The translations under genes were made by a program, and so were the position numbers. Below are positions 18,728-27,298 of a stretch of 64,000 bases of DNA, one piece after another. Positions within the stretch are counted from its first letter, which is position 1. The number at the start of each line of letters is the position of its first letter. Source of the stretch: Comamonadaceae bacterium ALPHA2B (GTDB lineage: Bacteria > Pseudomonadota > Gammaproteobacteria > Burkholderiales > Burkholderiaceae_C). The DNA lies in NCBI GenBank assembly GCA_005503065.1, contig SCOE01000001.1, forward strand, positions 1 through 64,000, in the 5' to 3' direction. The notes under the pieces were generated by a model. It was not told the origin of the DNA, did not search any database, and saw only the letters and a program-made list of their open reading frames with translations.

Positions 18728-20830
18728 ATGACTGCACCCAACATCCCCCAGATCCGCCTCTACCAGGATTGGCTGCGCGAGACACGCGGCCTCGCCTTCG
18801 ATTCGTACGCCGACCTCTGGCAGTGGTCGGTCACCGACCTGAACGCCTTCTGGCAGAGCATCTGGGACTACAGCGGCATGCACTCGCCCACGCCGCACAC
18901 GGCCGTGCTGGCCGAGGACCGCATGCCGGGCGCCGTGTGGTTCCCCGGCGCGCAGGTCAATTACGCACGCGAGGTGCTGCGCCATGCCGACGCCGCGCAC
19001 GCCGCCGGTTGCCCGGCGATCGTGAGCGACAACGAGCTGGGCGAGGTGCGCGAGATGTCGTGGCCCGAGCTGAAGCGCCAGGTGGCCTCGGTCGCGCTCA
19101 CGCTCAAGTCGCTCGGCGTGCAGCGCGGCGACCGCGTTGCGGCCTACCTGCCCAACGTGCCCGAGACGATGGTCGCCTTCCTCGCCTGCTCGAGCATCGG
19201 CGCCGTGTGGAGCGTGTGCGCGCCCGACATGGGCACCGCCGCGGTGGCCGATCGCTTCAGGCAGATCGAACCCAAGGTGCTGATTGCGGCCGATGGCGTG
19301 CACTACGGCGGCAAGCCGGTGGACCGCAGCGCCATCGTGCAGGCGCTGCGCGAGGCGCTGCCCTCGGTGCGCAAGCTCCTGCTGGTGAAGAGCCCGCATG
19401 CGGCGGAAGCGGTCGCGCACGACGCCGACTGGTCGGGCGCCACGGCCCGAAACGACGCGCAGGTCGCGGCCTTCGAGCCCGAATGGCTGCCCTTCGACCA
19501 CCCGATCTGGGTCGTCTACTCCAGCGGCACCACCGGACTGCCCAAGCCCATCGTGCACGGCCAGGGCGGCATCATCATCAACATGTACGCCTGCGGGCTG
19601 CACAACGACGTGGGCGCGAGCTACGGCGAGAACAACCGCGGCGAGCGCTACCACTGGTTCAGCTCCACCGGCTGGGTGATGTGGAACTCGCAGCTCTCGG
19701 GCCTGGCCTTCGGCGCCACCATCTGCATCTACGACGGCCACCCCGGCGGCAGCAAGGACAAGCCCGACTGGACGGTGCTGTGGCGCTTCGTCGCGCGCCA
19801 CCGGGTGACCTTCTTCGGCGCCGGCGCGGCCTACTTCACCAACTGCATGAAGGCCGGCGTGGTCGCCAAGGACTGCGGCGACCTGTCGCGCGTGCGGGCG
19901 CTGGGCAGCACGGGCTCGCCGTTGGCGGAGGACGTGCAGCGTTGGGGCACGGCGCAACTGAAGGCCGCCGGCTCGCCCGACCCCTGGTGGTGCAATATTT
20001 CAGGGGGCACCGACTTCTGCGGCGCCTTCGTCGGCGGCAACCGCGAACTGCCCGAAGTGCCCGGCCAGATGCAGTGCCGCCAGCTGGGCGCCAGCGTCGA
20101 GGCCTGGAACGAGCAGGGCCAGCCGGTGATCGGCGAGGTCGGCGAGCTGGTGTGCAGCCGGCCCATCCCGTCGATGCCGCTGTACTTCTGGAACGACCCC
20201 GGCAACGCGCGCTACCTGTCGAGCTACTTCGACACCTTTCCCCCGAGCCCCGCCGGGCCGCCCCAAGGGGCGAGCGCCCCCTCGGGGGGCAGCGAACCTC
20301 GCGCAGCGGGGAGCGTGGGGGCTGGCAATGTCTGGCGTCACGGCGACTGGATCCGGATCGGCGAGGACGGCGGTTGCGTCATCTACGGCCGCAGCGACGC
20401 GACCATCAACCGCCAGGGCCTGCGCATGGGCACCAGCGAGATCTACAACGCCGTCGAGGCGCTGCCCGAGGTGATGGACTCGATGGTGGTCGACCTCGAG
20501 TACCTGGGCCGCGACAGTTACATGCCCCTGTTCGTCGTGCTGCGCCCCGGCGTCGCACTCGACGATGCGATGCGCCGGAAGCTCAACGACGCCATCCGCA
20601 CCGCGCTGTCGCCGCGCTTCCTGCCCGACGACATCTTCCAGGTCGCCGAGATTCCGCGCACCCTCTCGGGCAAGAAGCAGGAGTTGCCGATCAAGAAGCT
20701 GCTGCTGGGCCAGCCGATCGAGCGCGTGGTCAACAGGGAGGCGATGGCCAACCCGGGCAGCCTCGATTGGTACGTGGCGCTGGCCGAGCGGCGGGCGCAG
20801 GCGGCGGCCACGTCGAGCGTGCTCGCCTGA
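18728..20830 (+). CDS. Acetoacetyl-CoA synthetase
   Basis: This ANL-superfamily ligase activates acetoacetate to its CoA ester, feeding ketone-body or polyhydroxybutyrate carbon into acetyl-CoA. The ATP-binding motif YSSGTTGLPKP is at about residue 265. HWFSSTGWVMWN, the SGGTDFCGAFVGG segment and the C-terminal GKKQELPIKKLL with the catalytic Lys are typical of acetoacetyl-CoA synthetases. At 700 aa it exceeds the usual ~650. The excess is a Pro/Gly/Ser-rich insert between SSYFDTFP and VWRHGDWIRIG (residues ~507-534), encoded by repeat E. The ATG at 18728 has only a modest ribosome-binding site. Confidence 0.9.
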   Translation: MTAPNIPQIRLYQDWLRETRGLAFDSYADLWQWSVTDLNAFWQSIWDYSGMHSPTPHTAVLAEDRMPGAVWFPGAQVNYAREVLRHADAAHAAGCPAIVSDNELGEVREMSWPELKRQVASVALTLKSLGVQRGDRVAAYLPNVPETMVAFLACSSIGAVWSVCAPDMGTAAVADRFRQIEPKVLIAADGVHYGGKPVDRSAIVQALREALPSVRKLLLVKSPHAAEAVAHDADWSGATARNDAQVAAFEPEWLPFDHPIWVVYSSGTTGLPKPIVHGQGGIIINMYACGLHNDVGASYGENNRGERYHWFSSTGWVMWNSQLSGLAFGATICIYDGHPGGSKDKPDWTVLWRFVARHRVTFFGAGAAYFTNCMKAGVVAKDCGDLSRVRALGSTGSPLAEDVQRWGTAQLKAAGSPDPWWCNISGGTDFCGAFVGGNRELPEVPGQMQCRQLGASVEAWNEQGQPVIGEVGELVCSRPIPSMPLYFWNDPGNARYLSSYFDTFPPSPAGPPQGASAPSGGSEPRAAGSVGAGNVWRHGDWIRIGEDGGCVIYGRSDATINRQGLRMGTSEIYNAVEALPEVMDSMVVDLEYLGRDSYMPLFVVLRPGVALDDAMRRKLNDAIRTALSPRFLPDDIFQVAEIPRTLSGKKQELPIKKLLLGQPIERVVNREAMANPGSLDWYVALAERRAQAAATSSVLA
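20244..20325. repeat. Repeat family E inside the acetoacetyl-CoA synthetase gene
   Basis: This is the most complete copy. GCCGGGCCGCCCCAAGGGGC and GCGCCCCCTCGGGGGGC form stems, followed by AGCGAACC, GCGCAGCGGGGAGCG and TGGGGGC. It is in frame and encodes a flexible Pro/Gly/Ser/Ala segment. Related sequence is at 16701-16770 (boxA) and partly at 44611-44660. Confidence 0.8.
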
Positions 20831-20945
20831 CGGCGCAGCTTCGCATCCGGCGCGCTGTGGGGCACTTCCCACAGGCATTGGGCGCGGGGGACGGCGTGCG
20901 AGCCGCGCCTGGCGTGGCGACATGGGACATCCTCAGGAGATTCCC

Positions 20946-21191
20946 ATGACCGATCCACGCCAGCCGACCCCCATCACCCACCCCGAACCCGGCGAGGCCT
21001 TTGCCGGCGACCGCGGCGAGCAGTCCGGGGTCAACCTGCAGCAAAGCCGCGCCATCGGGCAGGACCCGCCGGAGGAGGGCAGCCGCATGGGCCGCGAAAA
21101 GCTCAAGCAACAGGGTTACCCCGGCACGCCCGACATCCACAACGACGCCTGGCAGGACGAGGAAGCCAAACGCTTCGACGCCGAGCGCTGA
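20946..21191 (+). CDS. Small hydrophilic hypothetical protein
   Basis: This 81-aa protein is very polar and probably disordered (MTDPRQPTPITHPEPGEAFA start; later HNDAWQDEEAKRFDAER). It has no membrane segment or recognisable domain. A good ribosome-binding site, AGGAGA, lies 6 nt before the ATG. The style resembles small stress-associated proteins of this lineage; the function is unknown. Confidence 0.65.
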   Translation: MTDPRQPTPITHPEPGEAFAGDRGEQSGVNLQQSRAIGQDPPEEGSRMGREKLKQQGYPGTPDIHNDAWQDEEAKRFDAER

Positions 21192-21308
21192 CGATCCTGT
21201 TCCCGCCCATCCCATCCGGCGTGCGACAGGGCCGCCGGCGGCCTGCGGTTCTAATGCGGGCCCGGCTCCCGCGCATCCCCTGCGCGGGGCCGCTGTCGAA
21301 TCCCTTCC

Positions 21309-22526
21309 ATGGTCAGCCCTGCCACCATGCGCGGCCTGCGCGCGCTCAACGCCGCCTTCGCGCTCAGCCAGTTCTTCCGCACCTGCCTCGCTGTGATGGC
21401 GCCCGAGCTGCAGCACGACCTGTCGCTGTCGCCGGCGGGCTTCGGCGCGCTGTCGTCCTGCTTCTTCCTCGCCTTCGCCTTCGCGCAGGTGCCGGTGGGC
21501 GTGGCTTTCGACCGCTACGGCGTGGGCGCGCCCACGCGCGTGCTGCTCGCGCTGGGCGTCGTTTCGGCGCTGCTTTTCGCGCTGGCACCCAGTGGCGCGA
21601 CCGCGATGCTGGCGCAGCTGGGCCTGGGGCTCGCATGCGCGCCGGTGTTCATGGGCCTGATGCACCACGCCTCGGCCACGCTGCCGCCCCACCGGTACGT
21701 GGCGTTCATCGGGCGCGCCAACGCGCTGGGCATGGTGGGTGCGCTGCTGGCCACGGCACCGTTGGGCTGGGCCGTGCACGCGGTGGGGTGGCGGGTGCCG
21801 ATCGCGCTCGCCGCGCTGTGCATGCTCGGCGCCTGTGTCGGCGTATGGCGCCAGGTGCGCGACCACGGCCATGCCGATGCCAGGGTCGAGGCGCCGTTCG
21901 CCATGCTCGCCGCAAGCGCCCGCCTGCTCGCTGTGCCGGCGATGTGGACGCTGATCCCGTTGTGCGTGGCGATGGCGGCCGGCACGGCGTTTCGCAACGC
22001 CTGGGGCGGGCCTTACCTGGCCGACGTGTTCGGGCTGCAAGCCGGCGCTCGCGGCATGGCATTGACGGTGCTCAGCCTGGGCGGTTTCTGCACCGCGCTG
22101 CTCCTGCCCTGGCTGATGCGGCGCACATCGCTCAAGCGCACGGTGCTCGGCTGGTTGGCCTTGTCGCTGGCCGCGGGGACGGCGCTGGCGGCATGGCCCG
22201 CCTTGGGTCTGGCGCCCGACCTCGCTCTGCTGACGCTGCTGGGCACCGTGGGCATGCTGCATCCATTGGTCATGGCACATGGCCGCGAACTCGTCGCGCC
22301 CGCCCTGCGCGGGCGCGGCCTGGGCCTGCTCAACAGCTTCGTCTTCCTGGGTTCGGCGCTCGCCGCCTGGGCTTTCGGGCTGATCGCCGACGCAGGCCAA
22401 CGCGCCCAGTGGACGCCGGCCGCCAGCTATGGCGCCATCTTCGGCTGCGCGGCAGCGCTCGTGTTGGCGGGGTTGCTGCCCTACGCCTTCAGCCCGCGGC
22501 CGACGATGGTGGACCGACCGTCCTAG
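21309..22526 (+). CDS. MFS transporter
   Basis: This 405-aa integral membrane protein has about 12 predicted spans. The cytoplasmic loop motif after the second span reads GVAFDRYGVGAPTRVLL, a variant of the MFS GxxxDRxGRR signature. The long central loop (residues 185-200) separates the two six-span halves. Substrate is unknown; it lacks close neighbours that would suggest one. An ATG 18 nt downstream is an alternative start. Its stop is interlocked with the stop of the opposing gene at the palindrome CTAG (22523-22526). Confidence 0.85.
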   Translation: MVSPATMRGLRALNAAFALSQFFRTCLAVMAPELQHDLSLSPAGFGALSSCFFLAFAFAQVPVGVAFDRYGVGAPTRVLLALGVVSALLFALAPSGATAMLAQLGLGLACAPVFMGLMHHASATLPPHRYVAFIGRANALGMVGALLATAPLGWAVHAVGWRVPIALAALCMLGACVGVWRQVRDHGHADARVEAPFAMLAASARLLAVPAMWTLIPLCVAMAAGTAFRNAWGGPYLADVFGLQAGARGMALTVLSLGGFCTALLLPWLMRRTSLKRTVLGWLALSLAAGTALAAWPALGLAPDLALLTLLGTVGMLHPLVMAHGRELVAPALRGRGLGLLNSFVFLGSALAAWAFGLIADAGQRAQWTPAASYGAIFGCAAALVLAGLLPYAFSPRPTMVDRPS

Positions 22527-22876
22527 GCCGCGCCTTCGTCGTCTTCGTCGTCGGCCAGGCTGTCAGCGGTCGCGACGTCCAGGTCGTCGGTGTCCTCGCC
22601 GGGCAGCTGCCCGGTGCGGTCGGGCAGCAGATCGGCATCGATCTCGGGCGGTGCCGGGTCGGCAGAGGCGCTCTCGCCGGTGCCGGCCGAGTCGCTGGTG
22701 CTGTCGTGTGCGATGGGCAGCGCGCCTTCCGATCCTTCGTCCAGGGACGTGCGGCGCAGGTCGGTTTGCACGTCGCTGCCGCTGTCGCTGGTGTCGCTCG
22801 GGCCGAGCGCGTCGATGTCCTTGCCGGGGGCGTGTGCGGGGGCCCGGCTGCCGCCGAGGAGGGGGTCGGTGCTCAT
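22523..22876 (-). CDS. Acidic, probably disordered hypothetical protein
   Basis: This 117-aa protein is very rich in Asp, Ser, Glu, Gly and Pro with an Asp/Glu-rich C-terminus (LADDEDDEGAA). It has no signal peptide, membrane segment or known domain, and is strongly acidic and likely unstructured. The start MSTDPLLGG is plausible. Function is unknown. Confidence 0.6.
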   Translation of the reverse strand: MSTDPLLGGSRAPAHAPGKDIDALGPSDTSDSGSDVQTDLRRTSLDEGSEGALPIAHDSTSDSAGTGESASADPAPPEIDADLLPDRTGQLPGEDTDDLDVATADSLADDEDDEGAA

Positions 22877-23017
22877 GGGATCAATGCTCCGTTCGTCCAG
22901 GGGCCGCGCCTTGCGCGGTGCGATGACCCCACTGTGAGCACCGGCGCCCGAGGGCCGTGTGAGACGGGGCCGACGGCGGGCGTCGTCCTGGCCAGCCGGT
23001 GGGCCAGGCGCGCATGT

Positions 23018-23079
23018 CTGCTATGAAATCAGTAGCTGCCTGCGTCCGACTGGCGGGCGTTCCGGCCCCTTTTGATTTG
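23018..23079. repeat. Repeat family D, copy 2
   Basis: GCTATGAAATCAGTAGCTGC precedes GCGTCCGACTGGCGGGCGTTC and a TTTTGATTTGAAAA tail. It is the reverse orientation of the arrangement at 15708. It lies in the gap upstream of the acidic protein gene and downstream of the holin-like gene. Confidence 0.7.
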
Positions 23080-23099
23080 AAAAGCCTCGACGGCCCGCC

Positions 23100-23504
23100 T
23101 CAGAGCCAGTTGCCCGTGCCCTGGGGCATCTGGATCGTGGTGGCCGGGTCGCTGCCGCCGAGCAGCGAGCCGATCAGGATGCTGAGGATCGACACGAACA
23201 GGCTGGCGAACAGGGCGGTCCAGAAGCCCGAGACGCGGAAGCCCTTCACCAGCGCCGCGACCAGCAGGATCATGAGCGCATTGATGACCAGCAGGAACAG
23301 GCCGAAGGTCACCAGCGTGAGCGGGAGCGTCAGCACGATCAGCAGCGGCTTGACGATGGCGTTGGCGAATCCCAGCAGCAGGGCCGCCACGATCAGCGCG
23401 CCGGTGCTGTCGAACTTCAGGCCGCGGAAGATGTGGCTCGCGACCCAGAGCGATACGGCGGTGATGGCCCAGTGGATGAGGAACGGCACGAGGTTGGCGA
23501 GCAT
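23100..23504 (-). CDS. Four-TM holin-like (phage holin superfamily IV) membrane protein
   Basis: This 134-aa protein has four hydrophobic segments. The motif SHIFRGLKFDSTGALIVAAL and the NAIVKPLLIVLTLPLTLVTFG segment are typical of the Phage_holin_4_2 family, common as a single chromosomal membrane protein and not evidence of a prophage. Function is unknown. An ATG four codons upstream (23516) is an equally possible start; neither has a clear ribosome-binding site. Confidence 0.8.
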   Translation of the reverse strand: MLANLVPFLIHWAITAVSLWVASHIFRGLKFDSTGALIVAALLLGFANAIVKPLLIVLTLPLTLVTFGLFLLVINALMILLVAALVKGFRVSGFWTALFASLFVSILSILIGSLLGGSDPATTIQMPQGTGNWL

Positions 23505-23634
23505 GCGGCCGATCATATCGGCGGCATTGCGAGTCGCGCTTCGCACGGCAGGCGGACGACATGCGCCGCACGAGATTGCCTACGTGCGCGCCGAGGGATG
23601 GCACGAGCATGGTCCTTCCAAGGAGATCACGCCG

Positions 23635-23970
23635 ATGTCTCACTCTCATGCCGCCACACACCCTGCCCACCGCGCCACCGGCGCCCGCTGGTCGCAACGC
23701 GTCACCGACACCAGCGACGCGATGGACCTCGATCCGGGGGTTTTCAAGCTCGGCAGCGCGCAGGCGATTGCGCGCTCGCTCAAGCGCTCGGCCGAACGCA
23801 GCCGGCGCCGCAAGAGCGAGCCCTACCGCTCGGCGATGTCGATGTTGACCTTCTACATCAACCGCGCCGGCCACAACCTGTCGCCCACCCGGCTGCGCCG
23901 GCTTGAGGCCGCCAAGCGTGCGCTGCGAAGGCTGTTCCACAAGCCGGCCGAGCGCGGCGCCCGAGGCTGA
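23635..23970 (+). CDS. DUF3175 family protein
   Basis: This 111-aa basic protein has the family core WSQRVTDTSDAMDLDPGVF, IARSLKRSAERS and YRSAMSMLTFYINRAGHNL followed by a Lys/Arg-rich tail. I recognise it as DUF3175, a small uncharacterised family often seen near stress genes in proteobacteria. The strongly basic helix could bind nucleic acid; that is speculation. AAGGAGA lies about 9 nt before the ATG. Confidence 0.8.
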   Translation: MSHSHAATHPAHRATGARWSQRVTDTSDAMDLDPGVFKLGSAQAIARSLKRSAERSRRRKSEPYRSAMSMLTFYINRAGHNLSPTRLRRLEAAKRALRRLFHKPAERGARG

Positions 23971-24102
23971 ACAGCCGGCCGCAGCCGATGCATGCGATGT
24001 CGGTCGAATCGGCAGGCGCATGCGATGCATTCCTACCCGGGCGGCCGCGCGTGCAGCGCAATTTGCATGCTCCGAACCACCCACGATGAAGGAGTCGCCA
24101 CC

Positions 24103-24582
24103 ATGCCTCACACCCCTGCCGATGCCTGCAGCCTGCTGGACACCGACCACAAGAACGTCAAGAAGATGTTCGAGACCTACGAAAGCCTGAACGCCTCGAA
24201 GGCGCAGGACGTGCGCAGCCGCAAGCTCGAGCTGGCGCGCCACATCTGCCTCGAGCTGACCGTGCACACGCAGATCGAGGAAGAGATCTTCTACCCCGCG
24301 CTGCGCGGACAGATCCGCGACGAGGACCTGCTCGACGAGGCGAACGTCGAACACCAGAGCGCCAAGGACCTCATCGCCCAGATCGAGCAGGCCTCGGAGG
24401 TGGACGACATGTTCGACGCCCGCGTGAAGGTGCTGGGCGAGTACATCGACCACCACGTCAAGGAAGAGCGCAACGAACTCTTTCCGCAGGCCCGCGACAG
24501 CGGCGTCGACCTGGTGAGCCTGGGCGAGTTGCTGCGCCTGCGCAAGGCGGACCTGATGGAAGAGCAGACTGCCGTCGCCTGA
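24103..24582 (+). CDS. Hemerythrin HHE-domain protein
   Basis: This 159-aa four-helix protein has the His/Glu ligand pattern of a diiron hemerythrin-like domain: TDHKNVKKMFETYE, HICLELTVHTQIEEEIFYP, VEHQSAKDLI and YIDHHVKEERNELFP. Such proteins sense or bind O2, NO or iron in the cytoplasm. AAGGAG precedes the ATG at 24103. It follows the DUF3175 gene by 132 nt on the same strand and may be part of a small stress-related cluster. Confidence 0.88.
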   Translation: MPHTPADACSLLDTDHKNVKKMFETYESLNASKAQDVRSRKLELARHICLELTVHTQIEEEIFYPALRGQIRDEDLLDEANVEHQSAKDLIAQIEQASEVDDMFDARVKVLGEYIDHHVKEERNELFPQARDSGVDLVSLGELLRLRKADLMEEQTAVA

Positions 24583-24670
24583 GCATCGACGCGGGCGCGC
24601 GAGGCCGCAGCGGTGCCTTCGGCAGGCTGGACGGCTGTCCACAGCGGTGCCGAGGCACCACAATCCGGTC

Positions 24671-25255
24671 ATGCGCACCATCGCCTTCTGCCTGTTTCTT
24701 TTCGCCGCCCTGACGGCGGCGCACGCCGACGTGCTCCGCTGCACCGATGCGGCGGGCAAGGTCAGCTACACCGACGAGCCCGCTTGCCCTGCTGGCTCGA
24801 AACCGACCGGCAACGTCCCGGTGCCAGGGGCCGCTCCGCCCGGGTCTGCGCCGAGCGATCGCGCGGTCCGGGACCAGCTCGACAGCGTCAACCGCGCACG
24901 CCAGCTGCAGCAGGACACGGTCGACGCGGCCACGCGGCCCGCACAGCCGCCGGCGGGTGCCGCGATCATCGATGGCCGGGGCGGCAACGCGCGCGACGCG
25001 GCGCCCGATCCGCGCTACAGCGACCGCGGCGAACCGGGCATCGTGGCCGACACCTGGTATCCCTACGGCGGCGGCTACTACGGCCGGCCGGCACCGCCGC
25101 CGCGCGACATGCGACCGACGATTCGCAACTGCGACGCCAACGGCTGCACCGATACGCTGGGCACCCACACCAACCGCAAGGGCCAGATCGACCGCTACCA
25201 GAACGGCGACGGCAGGACCTGCCGCCAGATCAACTCGACCCAGGTCTGTCGCTGA
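24671..25255 (+). CDS. Exported DUF4124-type protein
   Basis: This 194-aa periplasmic protein has the signal peptide RTIAFCLFLFAALTAAHA, then the DUF4124 motif DVLRCTDAAGKVSYTDEPAC, a Gln/Ala/Pro-rich linker, a Tyr/Gly-rich stretch (YPYGGGYYGRP) and a Cys-containing C-terminus. The four C-terminal cysteines could form disulfides. Function is unknown. Its last 61 nt overlap the end of the opposing DUF1161 gene. Confidence 0.8.
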   Translation: MRTIAFCLFLFAALTAAHADVLRCTDAAGKVSYTDEPACPAGSKPTGNVPVPGAAPPGSAPSDRAVRDQLDSVNRARQLQQDTVDAATRPAQPPAGAAIIDGRGGNARDAAPDPRYSDRGEPGIVADTWYPYGGGYYGRPAPPPRDMRPTIRNCDANGCTDTLGTHTNRKGQIDRYQNGDGRTCRQINSTQVCR

Positions 25256-25638
25256 CCGAGTCGTTGCGGCGCCCAGCCGCCGTCAGGCTTGCAGGCGCCG
25301 CCCATCGACACCGTGCCGTCGCGGCACTCCGTGAGGATGCGCTCACTGCCCGCTCCTCTCGCTGCAGGCGGGGCCACCGCAGCAGTGCCGGGGGTGCCGG
25401 GCGCGGTCTCGTACACGAGCTTCTTGCTGCCGAGCTCGCAGCTGCCGACCACCTTGCCGCTGGTGACGGGCGCGTTGGCGTCGACCACCGTGACGCTGAA
25501 GCGGGTGACGCCGCCCGCCGCGATCTTGCCTTCGACCTCCGAACGCAGCTGATCGCAGCCGGTGGCGGCGTGTGCGGCCGGCGCGGTGGCCACGAGCAGG
25601 CCGGCAAGGGACAGCAGCAGCGACAACAGGGACTTCAT
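25195..25638 (-). CDS. Exported DUF1161-type protein
   Basis: This 147-aa protein has the signal peptide MKSLLSLLLSLAGLLVATAP and the DUF1161 core CDQLRSEVEGKIAAGGVTRFS followed by GKVVGSCELGSKKLVYE, with paired cysteines. The C-terminal extension (RQTWVELIWRQVLP) is antisense to the DUF4124 gene and is probably not a conserved part. The ATG at 25638 is chosen because it begins the signal peptide. Confidence 0.8.
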   Translation of the reverse strand: MKSLLSLLLSLAGLLVATAPAAHAATGCDQLRSEVEGKIAAGGVTRFSVTVVDANAPVTSGKVVGSCELGSKKLVYETAPGTPGTAAVAPPAARGAGSERILTECRDGTVSMGGACKPDGGWAPQRLGQRQTWVELIWRQVLPSPFW

Positions 25639-25812
25639 GGGCAGGAATGGCGCGCAGCCAGGCGGGCACACAACGGCGGGCCGGCCAGTCTAGCCCGGGC
25701 TCCGCGCCGGCATGTTGCCGAGTGCAAGCATGCCGGATGCTCCTGTTTCCATGGCTGTTCGCGCAGGCTGGACGGCCGCTCCAGCCTGATTTCCTCCAAG
25801 GGTTCGCGGGGC

Positions 25813-27069
25813 TCAGCCTGCCGCCGCGACTCCCCGCCACCGGCCGCGCGTGCGCAGCAGCAGCGCGAGGGCGATCGCCATGTTCAGCAGGTTCCAGGCG
25901 ATGCCGTTGAGGAAGGCCGCGTGGTAGCTGCCCGTCAGGTCGAACACCTTGCCCGACATCCAGCCGCCCAGCGCCATGCCCAGCAGCGTGCAGCCGATGA
26001 TGCTGCCCACGCGGGCGCTGGCCTCGGCCGGCGGAAAGTGCTCGCGCACGATGATCGCGTAGGAGGGCACGATCCCGCCCTGGAACAGCCCGAACAGCGC
26101 CGACACCACGAACAGCGGCACCAGCCCGTCGAAGGGCAGGAACATCAGCAGCGCCACGCCCTGCAGCACCGAGCCCAGCAGCAGCGTGCGCAGTCCTCCG
26201 ATGCGGTCGCAGATGGCGCCCGAGACCACCCGGCTCACGATGCCGCAGGCCAGCATCAGCGACAGCATCTGCGCCCCGCGGGCGGCGCCGTAGCCCAGGT
26301 CGGTGCAGTAGGCGACGATGTGCACCTGCGGCATCGCCATCGCCACGCAGCAGGCGGTGCCCGCCACGCACAGCAGTCCCTGCGCCATGCCCAGGCTCAG
26401 GCCGAAGGGCCGCATCGTGGCGGCCACCGCCGGTGACGCGCCCGTGGGGCCGGCCGGCACGGCGGCGAGCGCAGGCGGACGCTCGCGCAGGCACAGCGCC
26501 AGGCCGGCCATGGTCAGCCCGCAGAACAGGCCCAGGCCGACGTAGGTCGCACGCCAGCCCACGACCTCGACGAAGTGCTGCACGATCGGCGGCCACACCG
26601 CGCCGGCCACGTAGTTGCCGCTGGCGCACACCGCCACCGCCGTGCCGCGCCGCCTGACGAACCACAGCGAGGTGTCGGCCACCAGCGGCGCGAACACCGC
26701 GCCGCTGCCCAGGCCGATGAAGAGCGCCTGCACCAGCGAGAAGCCGAGGATGCCGCTGGTGAAGCTGCTGGCCACGAAGCCGGTGCCCACGCCCACGGCG
26801 CCGAGCAGCAGCGGCCACATGACGCCGAAGCGGTCGGCCAGCTTGCCCATCACCACCCCGCCCAGGCCGAAGCCGACCATCAGCAGCGTGTAGGGCAGCG
26901 AGGCCTCGGCGCGCGCCACGCCGAAATCGGCCTGCACGGCCGGCAGCACGACCGACACGACGTACATGCCGCTGCTGCCCACGGTCATGATGAGCAGCGT
27001 GACGACGAGGCGCATCACGGCGTAGCGCGAGTCCGGCAGGCGCGCCGGGTGCGGGGGCGTTGTCTCCAT
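25813..27069 (-). CDS. MFS transporter (oxalate/formate-antiporter-like)
   Basis: This is a 12-span MFS permease of 418 aa. The first loop carries GKLADRFGVMWPLLL; the sixth-span region WRATYVGLGLF and the central LCLRERPPAL loop resemble monocarboxylate/OFA-type transporters. The C-terminal half shows SRVVSGAICDRIGG. No neighbouring catabolic gene suggests a substrate. The ATG at 27069 follows AGGAAGGA; upstream in-frame codons give a non-hydrophobic Arg/Pro-rich stretch. Confidence 0.85.
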   Translation of the reverse strand: METTPPHPARLPDSRYAVMRLVVTLLIMTVGSSGMYVVSVVLPAVQADFGVARAEASLPYTLLMVGFGLGGVVMGKLADRFGVMWPLLLGAVGVGTGFVASSFTSGILGFSLVQALFIGLGSGAVFAPLVADTSLWFVRRRGTAVAVCASGNYVAGAVWPPIVQHFVEVVGWRATYVGLGLFCGLTMAGLALCLRERPPALAAVPAGPTGASPAVAATMRPFGLSLGMAQGLLCVAGTACCVAMAMPQVHIVAYCTDLGYGAARGAQMLSLMLACGIVSRVVSGAICDRIGGLRTLLLGSVLQGVALLMFLPFDGLVPLFVVSALFGLFQGGIVPSYAIIVREHFPPAEASARVGSIIGCTLLGMALGGWMSGKVFDLTGSYHAAFLNGIAWNLLNMAIALALLLRTRGRWRGVAAAG

Positions 27070-27298
27070 GGGTCCTTCCTGGCCATGCGCGGCATGCGGG
27101 GCTGACGCGCCATGCCGAGTGTGCCGGGTCCTCAAGGATCGCGCTGTCGCTCCTGATTCGACAGCGGGCAGTGCTCGGCCTGCGGGCTCGAGCTCGATTT
27201 GCCGTGGATTCGTCGGCGCTGGAAGCACCACGGGGCGGCCGATGGGTCGCCCCGCGGATTCGAGGCAATCGGCCGGCGACGCGCCCCGGCCTCGGGTG

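Noticed and set aside
23100-23504. Prophage remnant suggested by a holin-like gene
   Set aside because: The four-TM holin superfamily IV protein is a common chromosomal gene; no other phage gene is near.
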